Below are positions 35,271 to 46,293 of a stretch of DNA of 64,000 nucleotides, one piece after another; the stretch's first letter is position 1, and each line of letters begins with the position of its first letter. Both the position numbers and the translations under genes were made by a program. This DNA comes from Dolomedes plantarius (Eukaryota > Arthropoda > Arachnida > Araneae > Dolomedidae), in contig OU015493.1 in NCBI GenBank assembly GCA_907164885.2, positions 61,515,668-61,579,667 on the forward strand, written 5' to 3'. The notes beneath the pieces are model-generated. The model was not told the DNA's origin. It made no database searches and saw only the letters and a program-made list of their open reading frames with translations.

Positions 35271-36962
35271 ATAATAAAGGCAGGTAAAACACCTATTGGT
35301 CAACATCGAAGACAATTCAACGCACCAACGATCGATGAAATGGCAATTGTCATAGTTGGTGAAGAATTTAATTCTCCGGATATAATTCTTCATCGTAGAA
35401 ATGGTGACGTCCAGAAAGTATCAGAAACGCATCGTTCATATGATGCATTACAATATCCCATTCTATTTTGGCAAGGAGAGGATGGATATCATTTTAATAA
35501 TAATATTAGAAATCCTACAACTAATGTGGACATTAACAAAAAGGTCAGTGCTATGAATTATTATGCATATCGAACGATGATTCGTGAGAATGCTGATAAT
35601 CATATATTGAAATGTAGACAATTATTTCATCAATAATTTGTTGACATGTATGCAAAAATAGAAAGTGAAAGACTCCTCTACATACGACTAAATCAAGTCA
35701 AATTGCGTTCTGAAGAGTACATCCATTTACGTGATGCAGTTGTAAATGATGGCAATCTCAATGAATTGGGAAAAATGGTCATTTTACCATCCACATTTGC
35801 AGGCAGCCCAAGACACATGCATGAATATGCACAAGATGCAATGACGTATGTTCGTGCATATGGTTGTCCAGATTTTTTCATCACATTTACATGCAACCCA
35901 GCATGGGATGAAATAAAGGAGCTTTTATTAACTGGACAATCACCATCAGATCGTCATGATATTTTTCTGCACGTGTATTTAAACAAAAATTAAAATCTTT
36001 AATAGATATTATTGTCAAACACCATGTATTTGGAGAGACGCGCTGTTGGATGTATTCCATTGAATGGCAAAAAAGAGGTTTACCACATACGCATATTTTA
36101 ATATGGATGATGGAAAAGATAACACCAAACAGAATTGATGAAATCATCTCTGCAGAAATACCAGACATTGAAATTGATAAAGACTTGCACGATATTGTCT
36201 CAAAAAATATGATTCATGGCTCACTAAATAATAATTCACCATGCATGTCAGATGGAAAGTGCACAAAGCGGTATCCTAGAGACTTACTTGCTGAAACTAT
36301 TACAGGCAATGATGGATATCCACTCTATCGACAACGATCTACCGAAGATGGTGGAAAATCCATTAAACTAAAAGTACTCAACAATACTGTTGATGTTGAT
36401 AATCGTTGGGTAGTACCATATTCTCCATTACTACTAAAAACCTATAACGCACACATAAATGTTGAGTACTGCAATTCAGTGAAAGCTATAAAATATATTT
36501 GCAAATATGTGAACAAAGGAAGCGATATGGCAGTGTATGCAGTGGAAAATACAACTGCTTCTAACGATGAAGTCACCCAATATCAACTGGGACGCTACAT
36601 AAGTAGCAATGAATATGGCTGTATGGCGTATTTTATCATTTTCCATTCATGAGCGATATCCAACGGTTGTAGATTTAGCAGTACATCTTGAAAATGGTCA
36701 GCGAGTGTATTTTACATCAGAAAATGTACGTGCAAGAGCAATGTCACCACCGCCAACAACATTAACTGAATTTTTCACATTATGTAGAAATGATACCTTT
36801 GCACGGACACTACTGTACTCTGAAGTACCAACTTATTTGACTTGGAATACATCAACAAGAAAATTTCAGCGTCGTAAACAAGGTAGAGCAGTACAAGGAC
36901 ACTTAAATTTATATTCCATAGATTTATTTCCACAGCATTGGGTCGTCTGTATATCCCAATAA
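35247..36962 (+). pseudogene. Helitron Rep (HUH endonuclease) region, copy 2
   Basis: 35247-35636 is the upstream part. 35646-35993 carries PDFFITFTCNPAWDEI. 36050-36652 carries GLPHTHILIWM and KYICKYVNKG. 36609-36962 carries PTYLTWNTSTRKFQRR. A TAA at 35635 separates the first two pieces. The frame changes near 35260, 35990, 36615 and 36960 match those in copy 1. The HUH and Tyr motifs are intact as sequence, but the protein cannot be made as one chain. Confidence 0.9.
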
Positions 36963-36969
36963 CGCAGAA

Positions 36970-38865
36970 TGCTTTTACCTAAGATTATTATTAATCAAAG
37001 TTCGTGGACCAAGATCTTTCCAAGAATTAAAAACAGTCAATGGCCATGTGTGTGCTACATTTCGTGAGGCTTGCCAGAATTTAAGTCTCTTAGAAAACGA
37101 TGCTCATTGGGATATTTCACTCGCTGATGCTTCTAATACAGCTCAACCACAGCAGATACGTACACTATTTTCCATCATATTAACTACATGTTTTCCGGAT
37201 AATCCAAAGGATCTTTGGGAAAAATATAAAGACTATATGAGTGAAGACATTTTACATCGCATGCGTAGAAAAAAATTCTTATCCTAACATTCAATTTACA
37301 TGAAATATATACAATGAAGCATTGCTTTTAATTGAGAATGTATGTTTGACAATAGCCAACAAATCACTGACAGAATTGGGAATGATTACTCCAAATAGAT
37401 CTGGTAATGACATTTTCGATCGTGATATACAACGAGAAACGCACTTCGATGTTCATGAATTACAAACATTTGTTCGAATTAATCTGCCGAAATTGGTATT
37501 AGAACAACGAACAGCATATGACACAATTATAAATGCAATATCTAACAAGAGTTGTGGTTTATATTTCTTAGATGCGCCTGGAGGCACTGGCAAAACTTTT
37601 TATATTTCAATTATTCTGGCAACTATAAGATCACAAAATAATATTGCACTTGCTATTGCATCATCTGGTATTGCAGCAACTCTTTTGGACGGTGGTCGAA
37701 CAGCACATTCAGCATTGAAATTGCCATTAAATATGCAAGTAATTGAAACTCCAACATGTAATATTAGCAAAGATTCTGGGATGGGAAAAGTACTAAGATC
37801 ATGTCAGCTTATAATATGGGATGAATGCACCATGGCACACAAGAAATCATTGGAAGCACTCAATCGCACATTGAAAGATTTGAAAGGAAATGAGTAGCTC
37901 TTTGGTGGTGCACTCATTTTTCTAGCTGGTAATTTTCGTAAAACTCTACCAGTTATACCACGTTCAACACCTGCAGATGAATTGAATGCATGTCTCAAAT
38001 CATCAGTGTTATGGATTTATGTGGAGAAAATATCTTTAAAGACCAATATGCGTGTTCAATTACATCAAGATGAATCTTCTGAACAATTTGCAAAACAATT
38101 GTTAGTTATTGGGAATGGTAAAATGGAAATGGACGAATCCACACACTGTATTACATTACCAGACAACTTTTGTCACATTGTAAAATCCACTGATGAACTG
38201 ATTGCCAAAGTTTTTCCAAATTTATCGCAGAATTATAAAAATAATCAATGGTTTAGTGAGCGTGCTATATTGGCAGCCAAAAACATTGACGTGAATTTAA
38301 TGAACTGCACAATTCAAAATGAAATACCTGATGAAGAAACAACATATAAATCCATAGATACTGTTGTCAATCACGATGAATCAGTTAATTATCGAATAGA
38401 ATTTTTAAATTCATTGGATCTACCAGGAATACCACCGCATATTTTATCTTTGAAAATTGGTTCCCCAATCATCCTTCTACGAAATATAAATCTGCCGCGA
38501 CTATGCAATGGGACTAGGCTATCAGTAAAAAAATTAATGAATAACATAATTGAGGCAACCATTTTAAATGGAAAACACCAAGGGGAACATGTACTACTAC
38601 CACGCATTCCCATGATAGCAACGGATACTCCATTTGAATTCAAACGTCTACAGTTTCCTGTACGACTAGACTTTGCAATGAAAATTAACAAAGCACAGGG
38701 ACAATCATTGCAAGTATTGGATTAAATTTGATAAATCCATGCTTCTCACATGGACAGCTGTACGTTGGGTGTTCACGAGTTGGAAAACCATCAAATTTAT
38801 TTGTTCTTGTACCAGATAGGAAAACAAAACATGTTGTATATTTACAAGCACTACTAAGATAAAGT
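36970..38865 (+). pseudogene. Helitron Pif1-like helicase region, copy 2
   Basis: 37048-37287 gives the region before the helicase. 37322-37897 carries APGGTGKTF (a proper Walker A) and [15 protein letters not shown] at 37895-37897 replaces the Gln codon of copy 1. 37982-38725 carries the middle motifs, including the 75-codon segment that copy 1 lacks. A one-base loss near 38714 shifts the frame before [12 protein letters not shown] (about 38748-38785). Confidence 0.9.
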
Positions 38866-39138
38866 TCACTATCAATCATCAAATATCATTCATTTCATGA
38901 TGATATTTAATAATTACAAAATTATTGTTCAATTGAAATTCGTTTGCAATATTTCTTAATATCACAAGTGAAGAAGCATGTTTATTCTACCATCAACTAT
39001 GTATATCTATGTTTTGTACATATGATATATTCAAATGACATATATGTAGGGATAATTTTATTGTTAATTTTCATTTTGATGTATTGTATACATTTGATCA
39101 TTAATAAATTATGTTTGAGGTATCAAAACTGCCTTTTT

Positions 39139-39174
39139 GTTCAAACACAGCAACGTTTGAACGGGTACAGCTAG
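39139..39174 (+). other. Helitron 3' terminus: hairpin and CTAG
   Basis: Perfect 8-bp stem with an 8-nt loop, then GGGTACAG and CTAG, then the target T. In Helitrons such a hairpin acts as the transposition stop signal. Copy 1 has one mismatch in the stem. Confidence 0.9.
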
Positions 39175-39369
39175 TATTTTTATAATTTTTAAATGCTACT
39201 TTTATAATTACTGTTAAAAATAATTGTGTGGCAACAGTTATATACATAGTTTTTCGTTAGAATGCAGTTGAGTTGAAAAATAAATTGGTTTGCTGTTGAT
39301 AAATTGTATTATTAGTTTTTCTTTAGTTAAATACTGTTAAATTAGTAAGTTCTTCTTACGTTGTCTCAA

Positions 39370-39670
39370 CTAGGAGGCAACAGGTCCTAAACATTTTCTT
39401 TTTCCAATGCGGAGGCACTTGTCGTCAAACATTTGACCGACGACAAGAAAGTTCCCCTATGAAGGGAGGAAAATAACGGAGCAATTTTCATGGCGCGACG
39501 CCAGGATTCGATCCGAGCACCCTCAGCACCGAAAACCAGCGCGCTGTTCCACTGGGCCTCCACAAACCCAGTCCTAAACATTAACTGAGCTGAATTTGGT
39601 CCCGGTCTGTGAAACAGTCTAGGATTCTATAGCGGACAAACAAACAGACGAGCTCTTTTATATACATAGA
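39370..39670 (-). mobile_element. Possible small Helitron-like element holding a SINE
   Basis: CTAG at 39370-39373 lies next to A, and TCTATGTATATAAAAGAGCT on the minus strand ends at 39670, also next to the expected base. The 5' tip leads into GTCTGTTTGTTTGTCC. These fit Helitron termini, but the hairpin near CTAG is weak. Confidence 0.35.
39396..39570 (-). repeat. tRNA-derived SINE, family B
   Basis: Bounded by a perfect 12-bp target duplication gtcctaaacatt (39384-39395 and 39571-39582). The minus strand reads a head with GGCCCAGTGGAACAGCGC (A-box region) and GGATCGAATCCTGGCG (B-box), then a short body and CGACAAGTGCCTCCGCATTG with an A-rich tail. It lacks the middle part present in the copy at 14539-14772. 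Confidence 0.9.
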
Positions 39671-40895
39671 TATAAAACACTTCCGTGACTAACTGACAAA
39701 TAACGCACAGACCAAACCGCTAGACCTAAAGTGCTGAACGAACTTTCGTTTGAACACAATCAACACAAAATCGGCGACTATCTTAAACTCGAAAGAGAAG
39801 TACATTCTCACCGATTCAAGTTTGGTGGAAAGTTTTACCCGCTAAGTGAGAAATACGAAGTGAGTTTAGCTCCCGAGAAACGGCCTGAGACTACCGATTT
39901 TCTTCTAGCTTGCGAGAACGCCCTCATCGTGACATCATTTCTGACGTTTCTCGATAGTGAATTCTTTTCGCCTGAGACTAGGCCTGTAGGCCCGTATTTC
40001 CTTTCTTGAGAGGTTGTTGAATCATTAAACGTAAACATGTGATATAAGATTCTTTTTGTTCTCATTTCATAGTTCTATATCTATCTTCAGTTTTGTTTAT
40101 ACATGGTTTTCAGTTTTGATTTTAGATATATAGAATCATGTTTGAACTGTCCCAACAATAAATAATTCTTTAGTTTTTATTTTCATTTTACCGATTTTTT
40201 CCCAAAACTGTTCATATTTCATGTATTTCTTTCTTTACTGATTACTTTAGTTTTAGATTTTAGATAATTATTCTATTAAGGTATTTTTGTATGAAGTTCA
40301 CCATTTCTTTATTTTGTTGATTACACGCTAAAATATTTAAAAAGTGCATATTCACATTTTTTTATATAAATATTTATATTTAGGAAATTTTGGTGTTTAT
40401 TGAGAGGTTTATTTGTTTTTCCACAATACCATATGCTCCGGAAGCCTGTATAATATTTCAATTGTGCTTATCTTTTGACTAAACCGAATACAGAATATCT
40501 CGCAACATACACATGTGCAATTCTGCCTAATACATACACTCATATAATTTCAATGTACAATGCATTATTATGTCACCAATAACACAAATTTCAGGAAATT
40601 TGAATTTTTGTATTGCAGGAATATAGGCTAAAGTAGCCAGCCGATTTATTTTCACATGAAAATTTATCTTTTTGTAATGCAGGTATGCTCATATCATGCC
40701 TGGTGGTGGTGGGTGTTAATACGAATAGCAAATTTTTCTTTTTGTGGTTTTTTTTTTTTGGGGGGGGGGGGGGGGACTGCAAATGAATAGTGCCTCTTAT
40801 GAAAATTCTTCCTCTCAATCAATCAATTTAAAGCCGTCTGTCTGGTGGACGGATGTCCCGAGCATAGCCGAACTAGACGGGCGAAGCCCGGCTAG
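39671..40895 (+). mobile_element. Possible non-autonomous Helitron-like element
   Basis: The start shares AACGCACAGACCAAACCGCT with the short Helitrons at 16924 and 22409. The end is CTAG (40892-40895) followed by T, within a strong inverted repeat: GAACTAGACGGGC (40870-40882), loop gaa, GCCCGGCTAGTTC (40886-40898), 12 of 13 paired. The 5' TC is not clear, and whether the two ends belong together is unproven. Confidence 0.45.
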
Positions 40896-41130
40896 TTCAA
40901 AATATATTAAAGAATAACAGCTAAAAATAATATAAAATGAAAATTTAGAACTGCATTCCCCACACAGCTTGACACCAAATGTTAAGAGCAGGGCCGTGCT
41001 TAGGGTTGGGCGAACCGCCCGGGGCTGCTAAAAATTTAGGGCCGATATTTTTATTCCTCATCGCAACACTTTTCTAAGTGTTACGGGTTTTTTAAGAAAT
41101 CCCCATTTCTCGCGGTTTCTATAATTCAAC

Positions 41131-41564
41131 TTGTAATAATTACAAGATAAAAAGAACTTTCTATATACCATGTTTTTAAATTTTCTGTTGAATCATATAA
41201 ACTTGACAATTCTATGTATTAATAAATACTTTTTAAAAATTTGTTTTCATGAATTATCCCATCAACTTGAAAGAAAATGAAGTTAATTGCGTTTAACTTT
41301 AAAAAGTTAACTTGCGTTTAATTTATCGTTCCCGTCCCGGCCGATAGATGACTGCACCAGTCTACGAAACAAAATTAACTGAAAATGAATTCCAATCTGC
41401 TTAAAGATGGCTAAAAGCATTAAAATAATGCATTGTCATCGTGTTCTGAGCTATTCTAAAAGTTTCAAATGTCTAGCTAGTCGGGAAGTTAGGTAAAAAT
41501 CGATTGCAAGATTTGTACTGGACAAACACACAAAGAAGAAATCGAGTTAATAAAAACATGGTAA
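41131..41564 (+). repeat. Interspersed repeat X, copy 2
   Basis: Same orientation and block order as the copy at 25457-25912, ending TTAATAAAAACATGGTAA. The related hAT-like element at 47112-47586 lacks it (CTATAATTCAACT joined to AATAAAAAAAATATG on the complement), so it is a true insertion. The left end shows a palindrome, CTTGTAATAATTACAAG. Confidence 0.8.
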
Positions 41565-42338
41565 AAAAAATATATATATATTTCGATTTTTTGAAAAGAA
41601 TCGTAGAAAGATTCTTAATTGACAAACTTCCTTTCTGGTTCGAAGAATTTTTCGGTTAGAAAAAACATGATTTATCTTCAATTCAGTTATTGTAAAACCT
41701 TGATTATCAATCCTTTTTTTCAATATCAGTTTCTACTATCTGTCATTGAATACATACAGTCATTTGAAGAATTATAAACCGTTTTGTTGGAATCTGTCCC
41801 TTTTCTCGGAATAGTTGCAAACTGAAAAAAACGTGAACATATCTTTGTGAACGAATACTAATACCATTTGGTCAAACGTTTCGCCTATTCAAAGCAAACA
41901 ATAGACATTTCTCCAGGGAGTATAAGACAAGTAAGTAAATGCGCTCCAAACCTGTTGGGAAGAAAGGGGTCTGAAGGCTGAAGGAGTGGGGTAAACAAAA
42001 AATGGCTTTTACACTTGTTCTCTCTATCATTATAATGGATTTTATTTCCCACTTCTCGAAGAATTGAAAATATTACAAAGCAGGTACAATTAGTATGCTT
42101 TGAATACGGATTGCACGCCTGTCCTCCTTGACATTTATTTCTAATGAAAATGATCTCTCATCATATTTGGATTTTTCACTTATAATAGACAATTTTTCTG
42201 CTCAGAAAGTAAGAAAAATGGTTTTATAACCAACAAATCCATTCATGTAAGTATTTGTTTTTAACAATTTACATTTTCTAAATAGTGCAAATAATTTTTC
42301 CATTGTTTCATTATTCATACAAATTATTTAATTTTATA

Positions 42339-43751
42339 CACTCATGGACAAAAAAATTAGCGCACCAAGAAGGAGTCGTCAAAATGAAACGAAATTTTAC
42401 ATACGTAATGACTACTTTGATATAAGTAAATGATAAGAAAATCAAAGAAAAAGGATAATTTATTTCAGAGAAAAAGGCAAAAGAACGGAGTAGTTAATAC
42501 TCCGTTGGACCCCCTCTAGCGCGAATGCACGATGCGATACGATCGGGCATTGAGTCATACAAGTTCTGTATGATGTCTTGAGACATTTCGTTCCCTTTTT
42601 GCTGTAACCTTGCCTCTAGTTCGTTCAAACTCGTGGGATGCCCAACTCGTCGTCCCAAATGATCCCAGATATGCTCGATTGGAGACAAATCTGGGGATCG
42701 GGCAGGCCAAGGAAGGGTAGTAACAGTGCGGAGACAGTCTTGTGACACCCTTGCCGTATGAGGCCGAGCATTGTCTTGTTGAAAAATGGCTCCTGGGAGC
42801 CGTTGCATGAGTGGCAACACATGTGGTTGCAGGATTTCATGAACATACCGCTGAGCTGTCATGGTGCCACGGAACAATACTAGGGGTGACCGTGTATTGT
42901 AGGCAATGGCACCCCATACCATCACACCAGCTGTGGGAGCGATGTGTCGCTGTACAGCAAAGGCAAGATTGAAGCGTTCACCACGGGCTCTCCACACACG
43001 AACACGATTGTCATCACTGCCGAGATTGAATCTGGATTCAAAGCTAAAGACGACCTGGTTCCATTCCGCTGCAGTCCAGTTTCCTCGTGCGAGGCAAAAC
43101 TCCAAACGGAGGAGTTGATGGGTGGGTGTCAAGGGCAGCTCACGTAATGGGCGCCGCGATACCAACTGTCCTTCAGCCAGGCGCCTTCGTATGGTTCGAG
43201 AAGACACAGAGGCCCCTAGTGAAGGTGCTACCTGTGCCTGGATGGCGGCCGATGAAGCAGTTGGCTGTACGCGTGCATTTCTTACGATGTGGCGGTCTTC
43301 TCGACGACTGGTCTGTCGAGGGCGTCCTGAGCCTGGTCTTCGTGTACATGACATCTCTCGGGTCCACTGGTCCCAACACCTCCTCACAACACAATCAGAG
43401 CGGCCTAATTGACGATCTACTCGCCTAGCTGACCACCCAGCTTCCATCATCCCGACGATTCTCCCCCTCTCAAACTGCGACAACTGCTTATATTGTCTTC
43501 GAACGCGGCGTAATGGCATGTCTATCTCAGCTCTCCCTTTGTAAATGATTCAGCACACTCAAACAAGCTTTGGTTACCTGTTTTATACTCCACAGAGTAC
43601 GATGTTCAACGCCCTCTACCGGCTATACGTAATGCGCAATCACGCTGCATTTCTAATCATTTGTATATCTCCCCGACATGTACCTTCATTGCAAGTTTCG
43701 TTACGATCCCGCAATTATTTCTTGGTGCTCTAATTTTTTTGTCCATGAGTG
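42339..43751 (-). mobile_element. Tc1-like transposon with open transposase frame
   Basis: TA-flanked (42337-42338 and 43752-43753). The ends are CACTCATGGACAAAAAAATT on both sides; the inverted repeat continues as AGCGCACCAAGAA and AGAGCACCAAGAA. 1413 bp, with one full-length transposase frame on the minus strand. Among the Tc1 copies here it looks the youngest by frame integrity. Confidence 0.93.
42494..43519 (-). CDS. Tc1 transposase, full length, first catalytic Asp replaced
   Basis: A single open frame of 341 residues, the usual Tc1 length. The N-terminal part holds two helix-turn-helix units (FERGRIVGMMEAGWSARRV at about 16-34, then GSGRPRQT and a second unit to about 115). The DDE domain has FQQDNARPHTA (Asp249) and SPIEHIWD (Glu282), 32 residues apart. 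The first catalytic block reads VVFSFESRF: Phe160 stands where Asp is expected (SDESRF), encoded by TTT. The enzyme would bind the ends of its element but should not cut DNA. It ends ARGGPTEY, as is usual for this group. Confidence 0.9.
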   Translation of the reverse strand: MPLRRVRRQYKQLSQFERGRIVGMMEAGWSARRVDRQLGRSDCVVRRCWDQWTREMSCTRRPGSGRPRQTSRREDRHIVRNARVQPTASSAAIQAQVAPSLGASVSSRTIRRRLAEGQLVSRRPLRELPLTPTHQLLRLEFCLARGNWTAAEWNQVVFSFESRFNLGSDDNRVRVWRARGERFNLAFAVQRHIAPTAGVMVWGAIAYNTRSPLVLFRGTMTAQRYVHEILQPHVLPLMQRLPGAIFQQDNARPHTARVSQDCLRTVTTLPWPARSPDLSPIEHIWDHLGRRVGHPTSLNELEARLQQKGNEMSQDIIQNLYDSMPDRIASCIRARGGPTEY

Positions 43752-44172
43752 TATTTTAGTGGACCAACCGTAATTTCATGTATAATTTTCTTTTACGTAG
43801 CTAGAACGTAGGTTTTTTAGTATCGAAATGTAATGCATTAAAAGTAATAATTAGTAAAATCAGTAGTGGATGTAGTGTTTTTTTTCGGGGGGGGGGAGGG
43901 GGATCGGGGTTGTCTTACAAGATCCATTAGTCAGTACGTAGAGAAATTTGATTGCCAGTAAATATGTTTCGCTCAGGGCCGCTAAAACCCTAAGCACACT
44001 CTTGGTTAGTGTTTTAATTAGTATCTCTAGCCTTCATCATGGATTAATTTGAAATCTACTCTCTGCTGCCCTCTGTCGGTGGAAAGGGAAAACTTATGAC
44101 TTACGGACAGATAGACACGACTTCTAATACTCCACAATGTAATTAAAGACGTGGTGACATGTTTCGAATTAT

Positions 44173-44823
44173 CATTTTTTTCCCCTCAAATGTGGAGGCA
44201 CTTGTCGTTTCTAGACATTAGCGCCCTTTGCACGTACGTTCTTTCACGAGTGCTTGGAGCGTACGGGATTGCGCGCACGTTCCAAGCACTCGTAAAAGAG
44301 CTTACGGTATTGCGCGCAGGAAAACTTGCAGTACGCTCAAAAGCAGTTTTCCCTTCCTCTCCGACACCTTCACACGTGCACTCAATCGCGCGGGATCGTG
44401 ATTTCATGCGAGAAAGAGCGTACGTGTAAAGGGCGCTATTCGCCCGAATGTGAATTATCGGACAGACACTGCCTTGCAGACACCAGACCAGTAGCGGTCA
44501 ACATCGAATGCTGACGGCCGTCCTAACACACACCGTAAGACTGCTGGCCATTCATTTAAAGGGACACCATATAGGCGGCCAGCACTACCACCTACAAGTC
44601 GGTCCCGTAATTTAGACCCGAGTCAAGTGACGAGACCGGAACCCTTGATCCTGCCCCTCCAGAGGTAAATTTTATAACTTGGAGGACATTGCAGCCACGA
44701 CAGATTTTACGTGCACCAGCCGCCATTATTATACACGGCAGTAGATTTATCACGACCGGCATCGAACCAGCCACCTTCAGATCACTAGCTCGACGCCTTT
44801 GCCAACCGGGTCACCGCGCCCTT
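44173..44823 (-). repeat. tRNA-derived SINE, family C, with nested MITE
   Basis: Bounded by the 13-bp duplication tgtttcgaattat at 44160-44172 and 44824-44836. On the minus strand the head is GGCGCGGTGACCCGGTTGGC (A-box) with a decayed B-box, as in the copy at 56707. The centre GGCCGCCTATATGGTGTCCC and tail CGACAAGTGCCTCCACATTT with an A run follow. The MITE at 44221-44436 splits the tail region. About 433 bp without it. Confidence 0.9.
44221..44436. mobile_element. Palindrome-rich MITE in a SINE
   Basis: The ends GCGCCCTTTGCACGTACGTT and GCGCCCTTTACACGTACGCT (complement of the right end) are flanked by TA (44219-44220 and 44437-44438). Inside, ACGAGTGCTTGGA (44246-44258) pairs perfectly with TCCAAGCACTCGT (44281-44293), and GAGCGTACG-type words recur in both orientations. 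G+C-rich compared with its surroundings. No coding frame; superfamily unclear. Confidence 0.8.
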
Positions 44824-45102
44824 TGTTTCGAATTATTTAATACATAGTTCATTATCAGGCCGAGGAGCATTAGCTGTGATTGTCACCATGAACAAATCAA
44901 AAATGCAACAAAACACCTGTTAATTCTTTAATTTTCAGGGAAACTAAACCGCAGTGTATATACGTAAATATAGATAGATCTTTGTGTAGCCTAAGCTGAC
45001 ATCATAGTTAAGTAAAATGATTTTATATATTTCACTAAAAAATACGCACTATGTCGGAAATGTGGAGTATGATGGCGCTAGCTGAAGAAAGAAGAGCATT
45101 AA

Positions 45103-45699
45103 GGCTGCTGTGTACTAACCCTATTGGATTCGTTCCCCTTAGTGTAAACCTATGGAGAAAATTTGTCTACTATTTACAGCTACATAACTGCTGATAATCC
45201 GATAAAAATAGTATTTTCAGGTAGCCGGAACTTTTCTTCACTTAGCAACAGGATTCATTTTATAAATTTCGTCAACCAAAGGAATTTATTAGAGTTTGAA
45301 TCACTCTATACCAGATTTTATTTCCCGGAATAATTTAAGTTTTAAAATATTACAGTGGAATCTCGATCAATCGTTTTCGGATCCATCGTTTTTCCGTATG
45401 TGTCGTTCATTTTATCCAGTCCCAACGATCATATTGCTTTGTTATGTTTCCGTATCTATCCCGCATTTCCCGCATTTATCGTTCATTTCAATCGGTCCCT
45501 TGAAAAACGATAGATCGAGATTCCACTGTATTTGCATTAAAAAAACGAAAAATGCTCTAAGGTGTAAAATTTCTTTCTCTATTGCGGAGTGCAATTTTAA
45601 AATAAATTCTTAAATCTAACGTCGGCAATCCTTGGATGAATTTTCTCCATAGTTTAACTCTGAGGTGAGCGAATCCAATAGGGTAAGTACACAGCAGCC
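45103..45699. mobile_element. MITE with TTAA flanks, family T, copy 1
   Basis: Flanked by TTAA (45099-45102 and 45700-45703). The ends GGCTGCTGTGTACTAACCCT and GGCTGCTGTGTACTTACCCT (complement of the right end) extend as an inverted repeat of about 65 bp through GGATTCG and TATGGAGAAAATTT. Contains the Tigger-type MITE at 45353-45528; about 419 bp without it. TTAA suggests piggyBac, but a 3-bp TAA or TTA duplication (Harbinger) cannot be excluded. Confidence 0.75.
45353..45528. mobile_element. MITE, pogo/Tigger type
   Basis: Flanked by TA (45351-45352 and 45529-45530). The ends CAGTGGAATCTCGATCAATC and CAGTGGAATCTCGATCTATC (complement) bound 176 bp. TATCGTT- and ATCGTTCATTT-like words recur inside. 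No transposase. Confidence 0.9.
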
Positions 45700-45889
45700 T
45701 TAAGGCGACAATTGATTTGTAATAAAACATTTTAGTGTAATGTAATTTAATAACATCATTCAATAGTCAATGCCTAAAAGCAAGGTGACCCGCTCGTCTT
45801 TAAATTATTTAAAATTTAATTATCCATGTGTTATATAAATACATTATTTTTAATCTGATATCCTTTGTAGTGTCTTTCATTTACATGTT

Positions 45890-46293
45890 TTTATTATCTC
45901 GCTTTCTTGTTTGTTTGTGTGTTTGTCCAGTACAAATCTTGCAATCGATTTTTAACTAACTTCCCGACTAGCTAGACATTTGAAACTTTTAGAATAGCTC
46001 AGAACACCATGACAATGCATTCTTTTGATACTTTTACCCAATTTTAATCAATTTTGAATTCATTTTCAGTTAATTTTGTTTTGTAGTCTGGTGCAGCCAT
46101 CTATCGGCCGGGAAGGGAACGAAAAGTTAAACACGAGTTAACTTCCAATTAACTTCATTTTCTTTCAAGTTGATGGGATAATTCCTCAAAAAAGTATTTA
46201 TTAATACATAGAATTGTCAAGTTTATATGATTCACCAGAAAATTTAAAATCATGGTGCATCAAAAATTCCCTTTTATCTTGTAATTATTTTTT
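45890..46293 (-). repeat. Interspersed repeat X, copy 3
   Basis: Inverted relative to copies 1 and 2; contains CAAATCTTGCAATCGATTTT, CTTTTAGAATAGCTCAGAAC, GCAGCCATCTATCGGCCGGG and CTTGTAATTATTTT. The terminal ACCATG is mutated to ACATG on the left. Confidence 0.75.

Larger units (their letters stand above)
33765..39174 (+). mobile_element. RepHel Helitron, long copy 2, degenerate
   Basis: The 5' end TCTATATATATATAAATGAA is at 33765, preceded by A. The 3' end CTAG (39171-39174) is followed by T. The terminal hairpin is a perfect 8-bp stem: GTTCAAAC (39139-39146), loop acagcaac, GTTTGAAC (39155-39162), eight bases before CTAG. It is 5410 bp with no foreign insertion. The Rep and helicase parts are broken by frameshifts, most of them shared with the copy at 26200-32540. 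Confidence 0.93.
40989..44004. mobile_element. hAT-like element with nested repeat X and Tc1
   Basis: The ends CAGGGCCGTGCTTAGGG and CAAGAGTGTGCTTAGGG (complement of the right end) lead into a GCGGCCC-type subterminal block. A shorter relative with the same ends and interior lies inverted at 47112-47586 and shows the unoccupied site for repeat X. The flanking octamers gttaagag and gttagtgt match only in gtta. No transposase is readable. Confidence 0.65.

Noticed and set aside
26200..39174. One large palindrome made by inverted duplication of a chromosomal segment
   Set aside because: Similarity stops exactly at the Helitron termini on both copies, and the outer and inner flanks do not match.
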